Shown: piece by piece, positions 20,993-32,500 of the stretch | Position numbering within the stretch: the first letter of the stretch is position 1 | Layout of the letters: each line of letters begins with the position of its first letter | NCBI GenBank assembly: GCA_023238725.1 | Contig: CM041531.1 | Span: 3,696,602-3,760,601, forward strand | Direction of reading: 5' to 3' | DNA from: Scortum barcoo | Taxonomy: Eukaryota > Chordata > Actinopteri > Centrarchiformes > Terapontidae | Length of the DNA stretch: 64,000 nt | The notes under the pieces: model-generated | What the model was told of the DNA's origin: nothing | The model's input: the letters and a program-made list of their open reading frames with translations, nothing else | Database searches by the model: none | Translations under genes and position numbers: made by a program

Positions 20993-23900
20993 AGTCTTCT
21001 CACCTCCATCACACAGAGCAGCTGGATCTTCTGCATCAGTTTGGCTTCATGTGCTGCGAGGTCGGGCTGCAACCAACAGAGAAATAAAACCTTAAATCGA
21101 CGTCCTGCTCGATGCAGCCTCTTCAGTTTCTTTACCATCTTTGATATCAAACTGTAACACAGTGATGTTATTGTGGATTTTTTCTATTACACGTCTTTCT
21201 GTCCATCTAGGAGAGGGATCCTTCTTTTGCTTTTGATGGTTTCCTCCATTTTTTCCCCATTTTTTTGTGAGTTTTCCCTCATGGGGCCAAAGATCAAAAA
21301 GAACAGAGGTTGTTGCACGTTGAACAGATTGTAAAGCCCCTTGAGGAAAAGTGATCCGTTATATTGGTCTATACAAAGAAAAATGACTCAACAGTGACTA
21401 CAACTTCTGTGTAGAGGTCTGTGTGTATTTTGATATTTGCTGAATGTGGCTTGGTTAATAAATGTGTGTTCGCTCAGTAGCAGTTCTGCTCCAGTCCACA
21501 CAAAGTCCTTACATCTCTTAGCGTTGTTGGGGACATAAACAGAAAGTGGTGCAAATTTCTAATATCACCTTTCAGTAATGCTTCATTTTAGTGGTTCGCA
21601 AATTTCCTGGTAAACAGGTAATAATTACCAGGTAAGATATTTTTCATTTCTTTGAAATTATCCCCAAATTATCACATTATTTACCCCAAATTTACTGGAA
21701 ATCACCGAACATTATTTAATAATTATATTCCGCAATTTTCCAAAATGGAGGCAATAAATAGCTGTTCATTTCTTTTATACCAGAAAAGTAATATGAATTT
21801 AATGTTTTCTCCAATGTTTCCTAGCAAATATGCCATAGTAACTGAAGGAGTGATTGAATTAATGACACCTTTCGTACACAAAATGAGCGGTGTTTTGTAT
21901 ACAAAGGATGCAACATAAGGCTGATCAGAAGATGTCGGACTGATGTTGTTAATCACCTGCTGGCCCCAGGCGGACTTGAAGCTCTGGAATTTCTCCACAT
22001 TTCCTCCATTGAAGGCGTAAAGCGTGTCGATGAGCCACTGTTTGTCTGTGTTCCTCAGGCTCTCCAGCACAGGATGCATCAGCTGCAAAGACACAACGGC
22101 AGGACGTCGTCAACGAGCGGCATTAACAAACAACACGTGACGACTGTGGCATTCAAAAATCCTACCAGCTCTCCGAAGTTGTAAACTCCCTCTCCTAAGA
22201 GTCCGGCCAGCCCGAGTGTGAACGCCCTCTCCTGTTTCTCCGTCTCTGTGGAGTAAACACCGACGTTAAAACATCCATTCATAAGACTGGTGCTCTGAAG
22301 TCGAGTGTTTGTTTCTCATCATGTCTTTGCTCACCTGGCAGGTCTTTAATGTCGACACATCCCAGGTAGCGCAGGGCGTCCTTGTAGTAGGCGGCGTGGT
22401 TCCCGATGATGCGATAATATTTGCTGGAGAGGTCGTAAAACCGTCCGTGGACTGACGTCACACCGGGCAAGTTATTCAACATTTCCTCGACCTCTTCGAT
22501 GATTTTCTGGAAACAGAAGGACAAATAAGTGTTTATTTACACTATTTTCTAACTTTAAAAACTCACTTCGCTTCAATATGTTAAAAACGCTGCAGTCAGT
22601 GATACTATACTAGACTATTTTTTTAGGAAGGGTTTGATTACTTAGAAATAGTATGGCAGGTCAGCAGTGCTCAACATTGGTCCAATAACAATGTTTTTCC
22701 CTCTTAAATTTAAAATCTGTATACCTTACTGAAGCGGACAACTGGAAGTGTAATGTTGTCATGAAGTCAGTCACTATGTGAAATCTGTACAATCATTTAT
22801 CTCTTTAATGATCTTTACTTGCAGACAGTAAGACAGTAAACTGCATTTTGTTGTAATAAAAGTTGAGTATAATCTAATCTATCACTGACTGGATAACTTT
22901 GCACTGAAGAGAATCAGTAAATTTAATGATTATGAGCCAGAGGTTATCTGGCTCATAATCTAAATCACATTGTTAATATTATTTCTAAGAGATTTGGGGT
23001 TGTTTATGCTCCTCACAAAGCAAAGTGCAGAGCAGTGTGAGCTTCAATACACCTCGTCAAAATTAAACATGTTGTTCAACTCACTTGCTGATGAGGATAA
23101 GATCGCCAAAAACATTTGGTGACTAAAGCGTGATGCACATTGGAGATTAAACTTTTGTAGATTTAACACATTTGTTTTAAGCAGGTTCAGAGTTAAATGC
23201 CTGGCGGCCACTCAAAGTCTGCCAGTTTACTTCACATTCACTGCAGGAGAAAATAAAATGAAGGAGAAACACTGTATGTTTGTTTAAGTGTGGCTCCAAC
23301 CTTTGATGGGTTATTTTAGTCAGAAGAGGAATCACACGCTCACGTTCGACTGTTGTTTAACAGCTGTGAGTGTCACGACACATTACGTGTGAACATAACT
23401 GGCAGCTTAACGTTAAAAATGTGTCATAACATGTTAAATGTGAACCAGGTGTGAGGCATGTTTTGCATCAGCAGCATGAAAAAAGAAAAAGAGAAAGGGA
23501 GAGCTGAGAGTTTGGGAGCTTTTACCTTTGTGGCAGGAAGATCATTGATCTCCAGTTTGAGTCTGCCGATAGACGTCTTGCAGAGAATGACGGCTTCTTC
23601 GCTGCTTTTCACCTGAAACACAAAGAGACGTGTTAGAGTTTGATCAAATTCACTTTTAACAAATTCAACTGGAACTAATGTAGTCGAACTGCTATAAGTC
23701 CTCCGTTTATGAAGGTTAAAATGTTCAGTTTATGTTGAATGTTTTAAAGAGACATTATGATCATTCAGGAGGCTGAAGGATTAAAGTGAATAATACAGAA
23801 AGATGTTTGTTTTTTTTTTTTAACCTAAATTGATATAAATGGCGAAGACAAAATACTCAAACACACCTCTCAGTATTATACTGTTCTAGTTTGGTTAAAT

Positions 23901-25856
23901 GGACCAAACAAACTGGCGACTGAGTAGATATTTCAGTTGACAATGTTGTTCTTGCTCAACTTACCTTTTCCTTCGTCTTTTCGAGAAAAGTGATGGCATC
24001 TTTAGGATCTGGAAACAGAAACATGATTGTAAATAGTGCAAAAATATGAAAAATGTCTATTGTGCTGAGAAATATTCTCTTTTGCATCCTGCTGTTCTTA
24101 CCTTGCATCTGTCTGGCAACGTACAGTATAATCTCCATGAGGGACAATGGGTTGATTCTGATAAAGGATCAAAAATAAGAAATCAGCATCCAGACAGAAA
24201 AATGAAAAGAAATTACTGAAGTGTTTTTAAATGAGAGGAGTGACAGAGACATTTTTATCTCACCTGTGTTCGAAGTCACTGAGGAAATTATCATAGAGCT
24301 TTAAAAGATAAAGAAGAAAAAGTCAAATCACAGAAAACATCCCAATGTTCATCTTATTGGAGACTGAATATCTAAACTAATACCATAAAGAGTGTTTGGA
24401 TATAGTTCTTTATTGTATGTAAATATCTGTGAAGTTATTCTATTTTCTGATCAATGTGTTTCCAATAATGTTTTATAATTTATAATCAGGGTGAGGATTC
24501 ATGAGCATTCACAGTGTGAGATGGAGCGATGTAGGGCTTTACAATAAATCAATATTATCATTTACCATTTTCAACGACATCAGTGACCTTATTAAGTTAG
24601 CGCTCTACAAATTTCTGTTTATTTCTGTGTGATTGCAAAACAAATTAAACAAGTTATTTAAGTTTTTGATTGACACACAGAATAATGTCATAATGTCAGC
24701 TCTTGTATTTAAACTGTATTTTGATTTTTTTATGGATCATATTTAAAATATCAAGATAAATATCAATAACAGAGATTATGTAAATCAACATTTAAAATCT
24801 GAGTTTAACTGCTCATGAAGCCGTGGTAAATTTCTGTTCTGTCTGAATTAAGTGATTCTGCTCAAGTTTAATGAAATATTAGTGTACAACACACATAAAC
24901 ACATATATACTCAATAAATCTGTGTATTTACCTGTATGAGGCCATCTCCTGTTTTGAAGCACGGATCTTTAACAAAGTCTGTCAGCTTCAGAGTCAACTG
25001 ATGCCACAATCTGTCAATGAAAAACAAAATGTCTGTTAAAATCACCAGTTTATGTGAGTCAAACTGTAAAAATACATCATGAAGGTGAACAAATGTTCCT
25101 GAGTTTTTAACAGGGAATCAACCTACAATCACTTTCAGATACAAATTCACCTTCCCTCAGATCATGAATACACACATGTATTCTTCATTTTATTCACATT
25201 TTATAAATCAAATAATGAGTGCTAATTGATAGTGATGATTGAAGAGTAGCTGGTGATGATTCAGGTATAAATAAAACAGATTATAAACTTTAACAACACT
25301 TTGGTTGTTCCAGTGTTGGAAAACAAAACATGGAAACATCCAAAAAGAGGTTAAAACTTAATATTTTTGTCTTGTAACTGTTCATGTCGACACAGACTGG
25401 AGTTTGCCAAACCATCTTTTCACATTTGAACACTAATAATGTAAGAATCATCTGAAATCCCAACAATAAACAGTAAATGAAATGTTATCACTCATCCTCG
25501 TCTGTAAACAGTGAAGAAAACTTGTCGGAATTTCTGCCATTAGAATGTCCAACCTTGAAGATATTATTATTTTCCTGATTCACACGTGTAAATAAAATAT
25601 AAAATACATAATTATAATATAATTACAAAGGAGAAAAGAAGAAATTTGCTTCTAACAGGAGCTAACTAGCGGCTAACTCCGTGCATGACTCAGCTCGCGT
25701 TGACAATGAATGGGCGAGCTAACGTTGGCTAGCCCATCGTTAGCATTAGCTTCACCTTTTGTTGTAATAGTCCTCCAAAGTGTGCCACTCCGCCGCCATC
25801 TCCGGCGTGGAGCTGTTGCTCTGTTGCTGCTTGAGGTACCCAGAGACATCTTTCAT
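18963..25856 (-). CDS. psmd13: 26S proteasome non-ATPase regulatory subunit 13 (Rpn9)
   Basis: Psmd13/Rpn9 is a PCI-domain subunit of the lid of the 19S regulatory particle, in cytosol and nucleus. Thirteen coding exons in transcript order: 25756-25856, 24932-25010, 24264-24298, 24102-24157, 23965-24008, 23526-23612, 22335-22506, 22166-22245, 21957-22082, 21004-21066, 20561-20641, 19850-19966, 18963-19058. Total 1137 nt, 378 aa (human 376). All junctions keep frame; exon 11 uses the weak donor GTTGGT. The protein begins MKDVSGYLKQQQ and contains VEEMLNNLPGVTSVH, GNHAAYYKDALRYLGCVDIK, RAFTLGLAGLLGEGV and LESLRNTDKQWLIDTLYAF. It ends MLVEQQAHDILT, near-identical to the mammalian protein. The PCI fold covers roughly the second half. 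It sits head-to-head with sirt3. Confidence 0.97.
20957..20990. repeat. (TG)n microsatellite in psmd13 intron 10
   Basis: Pure TG dinucleotide tract of about 17 units, close to the donor of exon 10. Confidence 0.95.
21165..21370. repeat. Dispersed fish repeat 3'-end fragment
   Basis: Contains CCATCTAGGAGAGGGATCC, GGTTTCCTCCATTTTTTCCC and GATTGTAAAGCCCCTTGAGG in the order I know from a common teleost retroposon tail. It lies in psmd13 intron 9, between exons 9 and 10. Confidence 0.6.
22928..22960. repeat. Perfect 14-bp inverted repeat, 5-nt loop
   Basis: Arms GATTATGAGCCAGA and TCTGGCTCATAATC flank the loop GGTTA in psmd13 intron 6. Either strand would form a stable hairpin. Confidence 0.95.
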
Positions 25857-26309
25857 CCTGACGACAGGCTGTAGTTTTATTTTATTCGGTTTTTACGTGT
25901 TGTCGGAGCTAACTGCTAACGTCAGGTAGCACTACTGCGGTTCTGCTGATCGACCGCAAAGGATGCTGGGAAATGAGGCGTCTCCAAAAGCGAGCTAATG
26001 CTAATGTTCGTTTTTATTTTTTTTAGTAAAAATATTTATTGACACTTTACGTTTATAATTATGTGGGGTCTTGTACTTGATAAATTAAACAATAATCAAA
26101 CATAAGATAATGTAGCTAAAGTTAGTCTATTTTCTACATTACGGTAACACCATAGCTGTTTAGCTAGCTGTAGCTGAATTTAGGTTATTTGGTATATTAC
26201 GGTACTTCCGGCTGCGTCATAAGGAGGTCAAAGGGCAACAACAACAACTACACGTTTCAGCTGCAGCAGGTCATTAGTTTCCTCTTTTATTCAACTTTTA
26301 GTGGAGAAA
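25857..26309. promoter_or_regulatory. psmd13-sirt3 bidirectional promoter region
   Basis: Only 453 bp separate the divergent start codons. The interval contains an ETS-type ACTTCCGG at 26204-26211 followed by a CRE-like TGCGTCATAA, and GGATGCTGGGAAATG at 25961-25975, resembling part of a ZNF143-type site. No TATA box is evident. A shared PSMD13/SIRT3 promoter is described in human; the same layout here suggests conservation. Binding itself is inferred. Confidence 0.75.
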
Positions 26310-26477
26310 ATGTTCCTGTCCGCTTTTAGGAGTCAGTTTATGTGAGTAGGAGGGGTGAAATAATCAGCTGCGGCTCGTTCAGTGCAGTTACAGCAGTGTG
26401 ATGACCTTATTAATGTCACCTGTCGGCTGTTTGTGTCGCAGTGTGTGTGTGCAGGAAACTCCCTGCAAAGGGTCAGT

Positions 26478-26512
<35 letters not shown>

Positions 26513-29500
26513 AAATTACAAGCATTTGTATGATAAGATATCTGTGATACTTGTCTTGTTTTTACAGGTTTAAGTCTCAGGATTTTTTGTCCAGGTGAAT
26601 ATGCAGCAGCTGTGTGCAGGTACTTCATCACATTCATTTCACCTGTGCATGTTATTAAGTAACACCACACACATCAGAGCTAATGCACATTAAGGGTCAC
26701 ATAAAATGGGTAAATTCAACCTGTTGTTTATTAACTGTGTGCAGGGTGCAGTGTGATGGTGCACCTGCTCTGTGATGTTTCCTGCACAAATATTTATCTT
26801 TCAAAAAAGCTTTTTATCTTGCTTCATTTCATTGTTGTTGCCTTTTTTTAAATGTTTTTTTCATTACTATTGTTTTATGGTATTTTATCTCTCTGTGAAG
26901 CACTGTAACACTCCATTATTTTCCTCTGGTAATTGATTAATTAATTAAATGTTTCCTCTGTAAAATGTTAAAATTGTCATCATAAGTTTCCTCAAGCCCA
27001 AGGTGACATCTTTTTTTTAATTATCTACCCAACAGACCTAAATCCTAAAGTTATTAAATTTACTATTATGTATGATCAGGAAAAGCATCATTCCGTCATA
27101 TTTGAAAAGCTGGAGCCATCAAATATTTGTTTTTTGCTATAAAATGACTTAAAACAGTTGGAAATGGTTCCCTAAATGCCAAGGTGACTTCTTACAATGT
27201 CAAAAGTCTAAAATGAAAAGATCTTAAAGGAAACCACAAAATATTGACATGTGACAAGCTGGAAAAAGAGACGTACAGTGATCTGTGCAGCTCTTATTCA
27301 ACTTTCATCCATTGGTCATTCTACAACTCAGGGTTGTTCAGTCAGATGCTGAAATCAGAATCTGTATTAAAAGTAACTATTATAAAATACACAGTTGTAT
27401 AAAAAAAGAACATACTATAAAATAGAGATGGTGTAAAAGTGCGCTATAGTTGCTGTAGCTGTGCTAATTGTGACTGAATGTGTGAAAATGTTTTTCATGG
27501 ATGTCCAAAGCTCACTCAAGTGTAAAGAATATATATTTTTAAGATACAGTTTGAGAGATGAAGAAGAGAGTAAGATAGAACAAAAGTTTTTTGTCTAACT
27601 TGAAAACTAAAATAATTTAAGCTGAGTTGTGGGAACACTGATTTAGAGTGAGACTCTGCTAAATCTCTTTTTTTTTATGCACATCTCCATACCGGCTGAC
27701 ACATTCATCCCTGCTTTGCTTCCTCACAGACAAACAAGCTCTCCCTGGTGGGATGGACCTCGAGGGTTTTTCTCCCGTGGTGGCGGTGCAGCCGAGGAGC
27801 CACAGACTCTGGAGGATATTGCCAAGAACATTAGAGAGCAGAAGTACAAAAAAGTGGTGGTGATGGCCGGAGCCGGGATCAGCACGCCGAGTGGCATCCC
27901 AGATTTCAGGTACTAAAGCCAGACAAGACTTCTGTATTTTAGTAATTTGACAAACCTCCTGTAAATATCAGGTGTGTTCTGTTGTCCATCAGCTGATCGT
28001 TCCCCCGCAGGTCTCCAGGCAGCGGTCTCTATGACAACCTGCAGCAGTATGACCTGCCTTACGCTGAAGCCATATTTGAAATAAACTTTTTCCACCACAA
28101 CCCGAACCCCTTCTTCGCCCTGGCCAAAGAGCTGTATCCTGGGAACTATCTGCCCAACCTGACTCATTATTTTGTGCGTCTGCTGCATGAGAAGAAACAA
28201 CTTCTCAGGATGTACACTCAGAACATCGACGGGCTGGAGAGACGTACGCGTTTGTATAATATTTTCTTTAGACATTGTTTTTCATGTGAAGTAGAAATGA
28301 CTGAATCTGTGTTATTTTTACACCATCAAACTCGTGTCTGTTTTAAGTGGCAGGGATTCCTCCCGACATGTTAGTGGAGGCTCACGGTACGTTCGCCACC
28401 GCCACCTGCACCGTCTGCCGGAGGAAGTATGAAGGAGAGGAGCTACGAGTGAGTTATAACCAAACACAAACTCTGCACATTTGTCCGACTGCTGAGATTT
28501 CCACAATATTTAAAATACAGTTTATCAAGTTAAGCTCATTCTCCAAAAATTATTTTTTCTACTTAAGCAAAAATACAAAAGCATTAGCATCAACATAGAC
28601 TACCAAAAGTAAAAGTTTTCATCATGCAGAATAATTCATAATAATGTCAGCAAGACAACAATAACTGATGTTTTTTAATCCTCTGCATCAAATGTCCTTT
28701 CAGCAGTATTTCTACTGAATTTAGAAAAATAGCCACATGTATTTAGATTTTAAACTACTTTTCTTTTGTACAACAATGATTTTTAATATTTTGAGCTTCA
28801 CACCCCTCCCAGGTTTCCCATCTCTGACACAGGGAGATGGAGTGCATTTTAAATATCTTCTCATCAGCAGGGACAGAATCAGTGATGAGACAAATAGTGA
28901 ATTAACCGAAAACTAATTGGTGGTCATTTTAATTAGACAATAAGCAGTTAAGTATAAATTACAAAAATTCAGTGTCTAAAACTGGAAAATAGTTTCCTTA
29001 ATTTGATATGGTTGTATATCTTTTGTTTAGTGTTTGAATTTGTGATTAAAAGCCAGATAAAACTTCTGTAAACAGTCATCTTGTCTCATCAGCCAGACGT
29101 GATGGCGGGGACGGTCCCGAAGTGTCCCACCTGTAAGGGCGTGGTCAAGCCGGACATTGTGTTTTTCGGTGAGGAGCTTCCACCTCACTTCCTGAAGTAT
29201 CTGACAGACTTCCCGCTGGCAGATCTCCTGATCGTCATGGGAACTTCACTGGAGGTGAGCGCCACATCCTGACCCAGGAGGGGCGGTGTGAACCTGGACC
29301 GAACATGGAAATTGTGCTGTGCTATGTGCAAAATGTGGAATTGGTTTTTGAGATAATTTTGCCTTCATTTAGTAGTTTATATAAGATACTGGCAGGAAGC
29401 AGAAGGTAGAATAATGTGACATAAAGGCCCCAACCAAAGAAGAAGTAAAAATACACCTGTATGTTGTTCCTGCCACTTTAAAAGTTGCAGATTTTTAATT

Positions 29501-31542
29501 AAGATGGACAGGATGATAGTATTGATGTAAAATGTTATGTTGCCACCAGGTGGCGTTTTTGTTTAAGTAATTAAGATATGAAATACAACCAAATACTTTT
29601 ATAGTCAAATAGTTGTACTTGTGAATATCTTAAAAATTAGCTGAAGGTAAAACTGCACATTTATTGTGATATTAATCATTTAAAGCAGCTGGATCAGTTT
29701 GGTCTCAGTTATTCTTGATAGTTTCCTGGTCAAATATTTTGAATCCTACTTAAAACTACTACTTGTCCCCTATTAGCGGGGCCAAAAGGGAAAGTGGAAA
29801 CAAAGAGAGGGTTGTGATGTGACTGTGCTTATGTTTTTAGGGACAACATGTAACACGTAAAATAGGGACATTTTATTCATTTTTATTTAAAAATAACAAC
29901 AACAAACGCGCAATAAAGTCTCAAGTCCACAACATGTGAATGGGACTCCATTGCTTTTGCTTCCTTCGCACGCCAAACCCGTGAACCGTTTTCTGAATCC
30001 GCCACGTGGTACGGCTGGCTCGCGAGGCTTTGAACGTCACCACATACGTCATCAACACAAGCTTTGATACGCGCTTAACAGAAATCTACCTGGATTACTC
30101 GACACATGCTTTGAAGTTTCGACACGGAAGGACACATCACTACTCAAAACCACTGAAGGACTAAGACAACATTTTCCTTCGGGATCAAGACAGTTGTTTG
30201 TATTCATATTCGTAAGATGTGCTCCACATAACCACAGTCTCTGGCTTGATTCTGGTTTTATTTTGGACATTTGTGGCACTTCTTACCCTCTTTTTCTCTG
30301 CCTGTTTCTTGTCTACATCTTCACTGTAAACTCTTGAATAAAACCAAGCCCCCTCCCCCCAAAAAATTTTTAAAAAGCAAGTTAATTTACATAGCACTTC
30401 ACAACAACAAAAAAAATCATCAAGCTTTAAAAAGCTGCTGTTGTTGACTCTTTGCCCTGCAGGTGGAGCCCTTTGCCAGTCTAGCAGGAGCCGTGCGTGG
30501 CTCAGTTTCTCGTCTCCTCATCAACAGGGACCTGGTTGGCCCCTTCGCGTGGCGCCGCCGGCCTCAAGACGTCGTGCAGCTCGGTGACGTGGTCAGCGGC
30601 GTGCAAACCTTGGTTGATGCCCTCGGCTGGACTCAGGAGCTGGACGCTCTGATGGCGTCTGCTGCTCAGAAAGTGAGTATGTGTTTTAGTTTTTACAAAC
30701 TCACATGTGTTATAACTCTTTGTCATCAGTTCATCTATGAGCCTTTCAGGTGAAAAAGTGTGCAGCCTGTGTATGGATTTAATACCACAAACAATTTGAT
30801 CATCATCAGGGAAAATATTTGACAAAAAGCAAATCTCAGATTGTAAATTACCACCAGATAGAGCTTTTCATGCAGGTGCACATGGGAAATGAAGTTTATA
30901 ACTAGTAAATACATGGCTCACAAGGTCAAAATAATAGGGATGCAGCAAGCCCTGAGATTCCCTTTCATTAAGCAAATCAAAATTTACACATTCAGATGAA
31001 ATGGAGTAAATGTATCTTTAATCTGGAGTCATATTTCTGGCTAATGTAAATCAAATAATCACCCTCCAAGATGTTCCACTTTGTTCACCAGGTCGTCACT
31101 AACTGTCCGCTGCTTGGTGCTGTGCAGGTCATGTGTAGTGTTGTGGGTTTGTTACAGCTTGTTTTCTGAAAAACATTGTCCTGCTGCTGAAACAGGGTTG
31201 ATCAGAGCAGTGAGAGAGAACATAAAGAGTAAAACTGAGACAAAACAATGAGCTGAAAGAGGCTTAAAAATCTGAGATGAACTGCAGAGTAATTATTGCA
31301 GCTCTAAAGATCATGTTTAGCTTCTTAATAACTCCAGCCGTCTAGTCGAGAGTGCATCAATCCTCTCAAAATAAAAACAGAAATATTGCGAATACATGCA
31401 AAGCTCAGAGGCGTTTTTGTGATGAATTCTTTACAGATGCAGCTCTTGTAAAGTTATTTCCACTAACAGGAGCAGGAGCCACACTGAAAAGTTCACTTGC
31501 GTTTACTTTTTTCTGCAGGCTGCAACAAAGACAGAAGAGTGA
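26310..31542 (+). CDS. sirt3: NAD-dependent protein deacetylase sirtuin-3
   Basis: Class I sirtuin that removes acetyl groups from lysines using NAD+, expected in the mitochondrial matrix. Coding exons: 26310-26341, 26568-26594, 27730-27909, 28011-28243, 28348-28448, 29093-29254, 30463-30672, 31519-31542; 969 nt, 322 aa. Seen: GAGIS at about residues 67-71, TQNID at 149-153, catalytic His170 in VEAHGTF, zinc cysteines 178/181 and 202/205 (CTVC, CPTC), then VKPDIVFFGE and GTSLEVEPFA. These follow SIRT3 rather than SIRT2. The N-terminus (MFLSAFRSQFMFK) is rich in Arg/Lys and hydrophobics, with no acid before Asp16, fitting a targeting peptide. Exons 1 and 2 are tiny and rest on phase and splice sites; exons 3-7 are certain. 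The last exon adds only AATKTEE and is less sure. Confidence 0.94.
26479..26509. repeat. (CA)n microsatellite in sirt3 intron 1
   Basis: Pure CA tract of about 15 units, roughly 60 bp upstream of the tiny exon 2. Confidence 0.95.
26930..27210. repeat. Dispersed fish repeat in sirt3 intron 2
   Basis: Diverged copy of a common teleost repeat, recognised by AATTGATTAATTAATTAAAT, AGCCCAAGGTGACATCTTTT, AAATTTACTATTATG and GAAAAGCTGGAGCCATCAAA in order. Related sequence ends the window at about 63165-63480 (CATTCTGGATCAATCTGCTG, CAGAGCCCAAAGTGACACCT). Confidence 0.65.
29760..30370. repeat. Probable transposon remnant in sirt3 intron 6
   Basis: GC-richer block with CCGCCACGTGGTACGGCTGG, CTCGCGAGGCTTTGAACGTC and CACATACGTCATCAACACAA. 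I associate this sequence with a dispersed teleost DNA-transposon-like repeat. It lies between exons 6 and 7 and carries no recognisable transposase frame. Confidence 0.4.
31060..31310. repeat. Dispersed SINE-like repeat, copy in sirt3 intron 7
   Basis: Shares CCAC.TTGTTCACCAG, GCTTGGTGCTGTGCAG-type sequence, AAACAATGAGCTGAAAGA and GATGAACTGCAGA with blocks at 45235-45480 and 56310-56560. Each copy is 20-30% diverged by eye. Confidence 0.6.
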
Positions 31543-31730
31543 AGAGCGTTCAGCACAACAAGCTGGAGGTTTAATCTCTTTCACTGCACTCAGTAACACC
31601 AGCTGACTGTTTGCACACTTTTACTTGGTGTTCATGTGCTGTTATTTGGATTAACGGTTGTGTCAATGGAAACTCAATGAACTGCTACAATGGAAATGCA
31701 GTATGAGGAAATGTTTCTCAGTAAAATATC

Positions 31731-31736
31731 AATAAA
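31731..31736 (+). terminator. Possible sirt3 poly(A) signal, proximal
   Basis: AATAAA about 190 nt after the sirt3 stop codon. A second AATAAA follows at 31837-31842. Confidence 0.45.
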
Positions 31737-31836
31737 ATGCAGGTAAGTGACACATAGTGGAAAAAAAATTGAAAAAAGAACTGTCAAATTGTCAAAATAT
31801 GGAGTTACAGAATTTTCCATTTGTTAAGTTTGTACA

Positions 31837-31842
31837 ATAAAA
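31837..31842 (+). terminator. Possible sirt3 poly(A) signal, distal
   Basis: AATAAA about 295 nt after the sirt3 stop, with TG/GT-rich sequence (TTGTGTGTAG) just downstream, as a cleavage site would have. Confidence 0.45.
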
Positions 31843-32269
31843 TATTGTGTGTAGCCGATTAATCATGTTGACCTAATAATAAGGACAATCTAATAATATA
31901 TCTTTTTTATTTATTAGCCTGTGACTTCTTGAAATGTGTCAAAATTCAACGTAGTTCAACAACCTCAATGATGGACTTTTTTTTTGTATGAGGAATCGTT
32001 CAGTTTTAATCCCACTGAGATCATTGGTTTAGTGGAATTAAAAGTTTTAAAAGATATAAATAATTTTTTAGCTTCAGAACAGTTTTATATGCAGAAAAAT
32101 CAGAGCAGGACTGAGAGCAGTTGTTCTTTGTCTTCATCAGTTTCAGGTTTATGTTTTACGCTCAAGTGGTGCTGCAATAAAGACTACTGGGAAACACTGT
32201 ACAGATGTGAATATTTTAATAAGACATCACATATATTTATTTTGTTTTATAAGAGGATCCAGTTTGCTA

Positions 32270-32500
32270 TAAAAGCCGCTCACTTAAGTTTATAGTAAAT
32301 GTTTCTTAAACTGGAGGAAATGGCGCGTTTGGCGACTGTTTTCAGCGGTGGATGAATCCATATTTGGTGCTCTAGTGAGTATTTGTGACAGCAGGATGGT
32401 GTGTGTGTGTTATTGAATCAAAATAAACTACAGTGTGTGTGTGTTCATGGTGATGAAGGAACAACAGTGTGTCTCATTAATGAGTTTTTATCAGTCAGAC
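32270..32500. repeat. Dispersed repeat pair, copy 1
   Basis: Matches 59850-60085 in order: GGAGGAAATGGCGCGTTTGG, CTGTTTTCAGCGG, ATCCATATTTGGTG, GTGACAGCAGGATGGTGTGT, AAATAAACTACAGTGTGTGT, GAAGGAACAACAGTG, AATGAGTTTTTATC. Confidence 0.8.
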
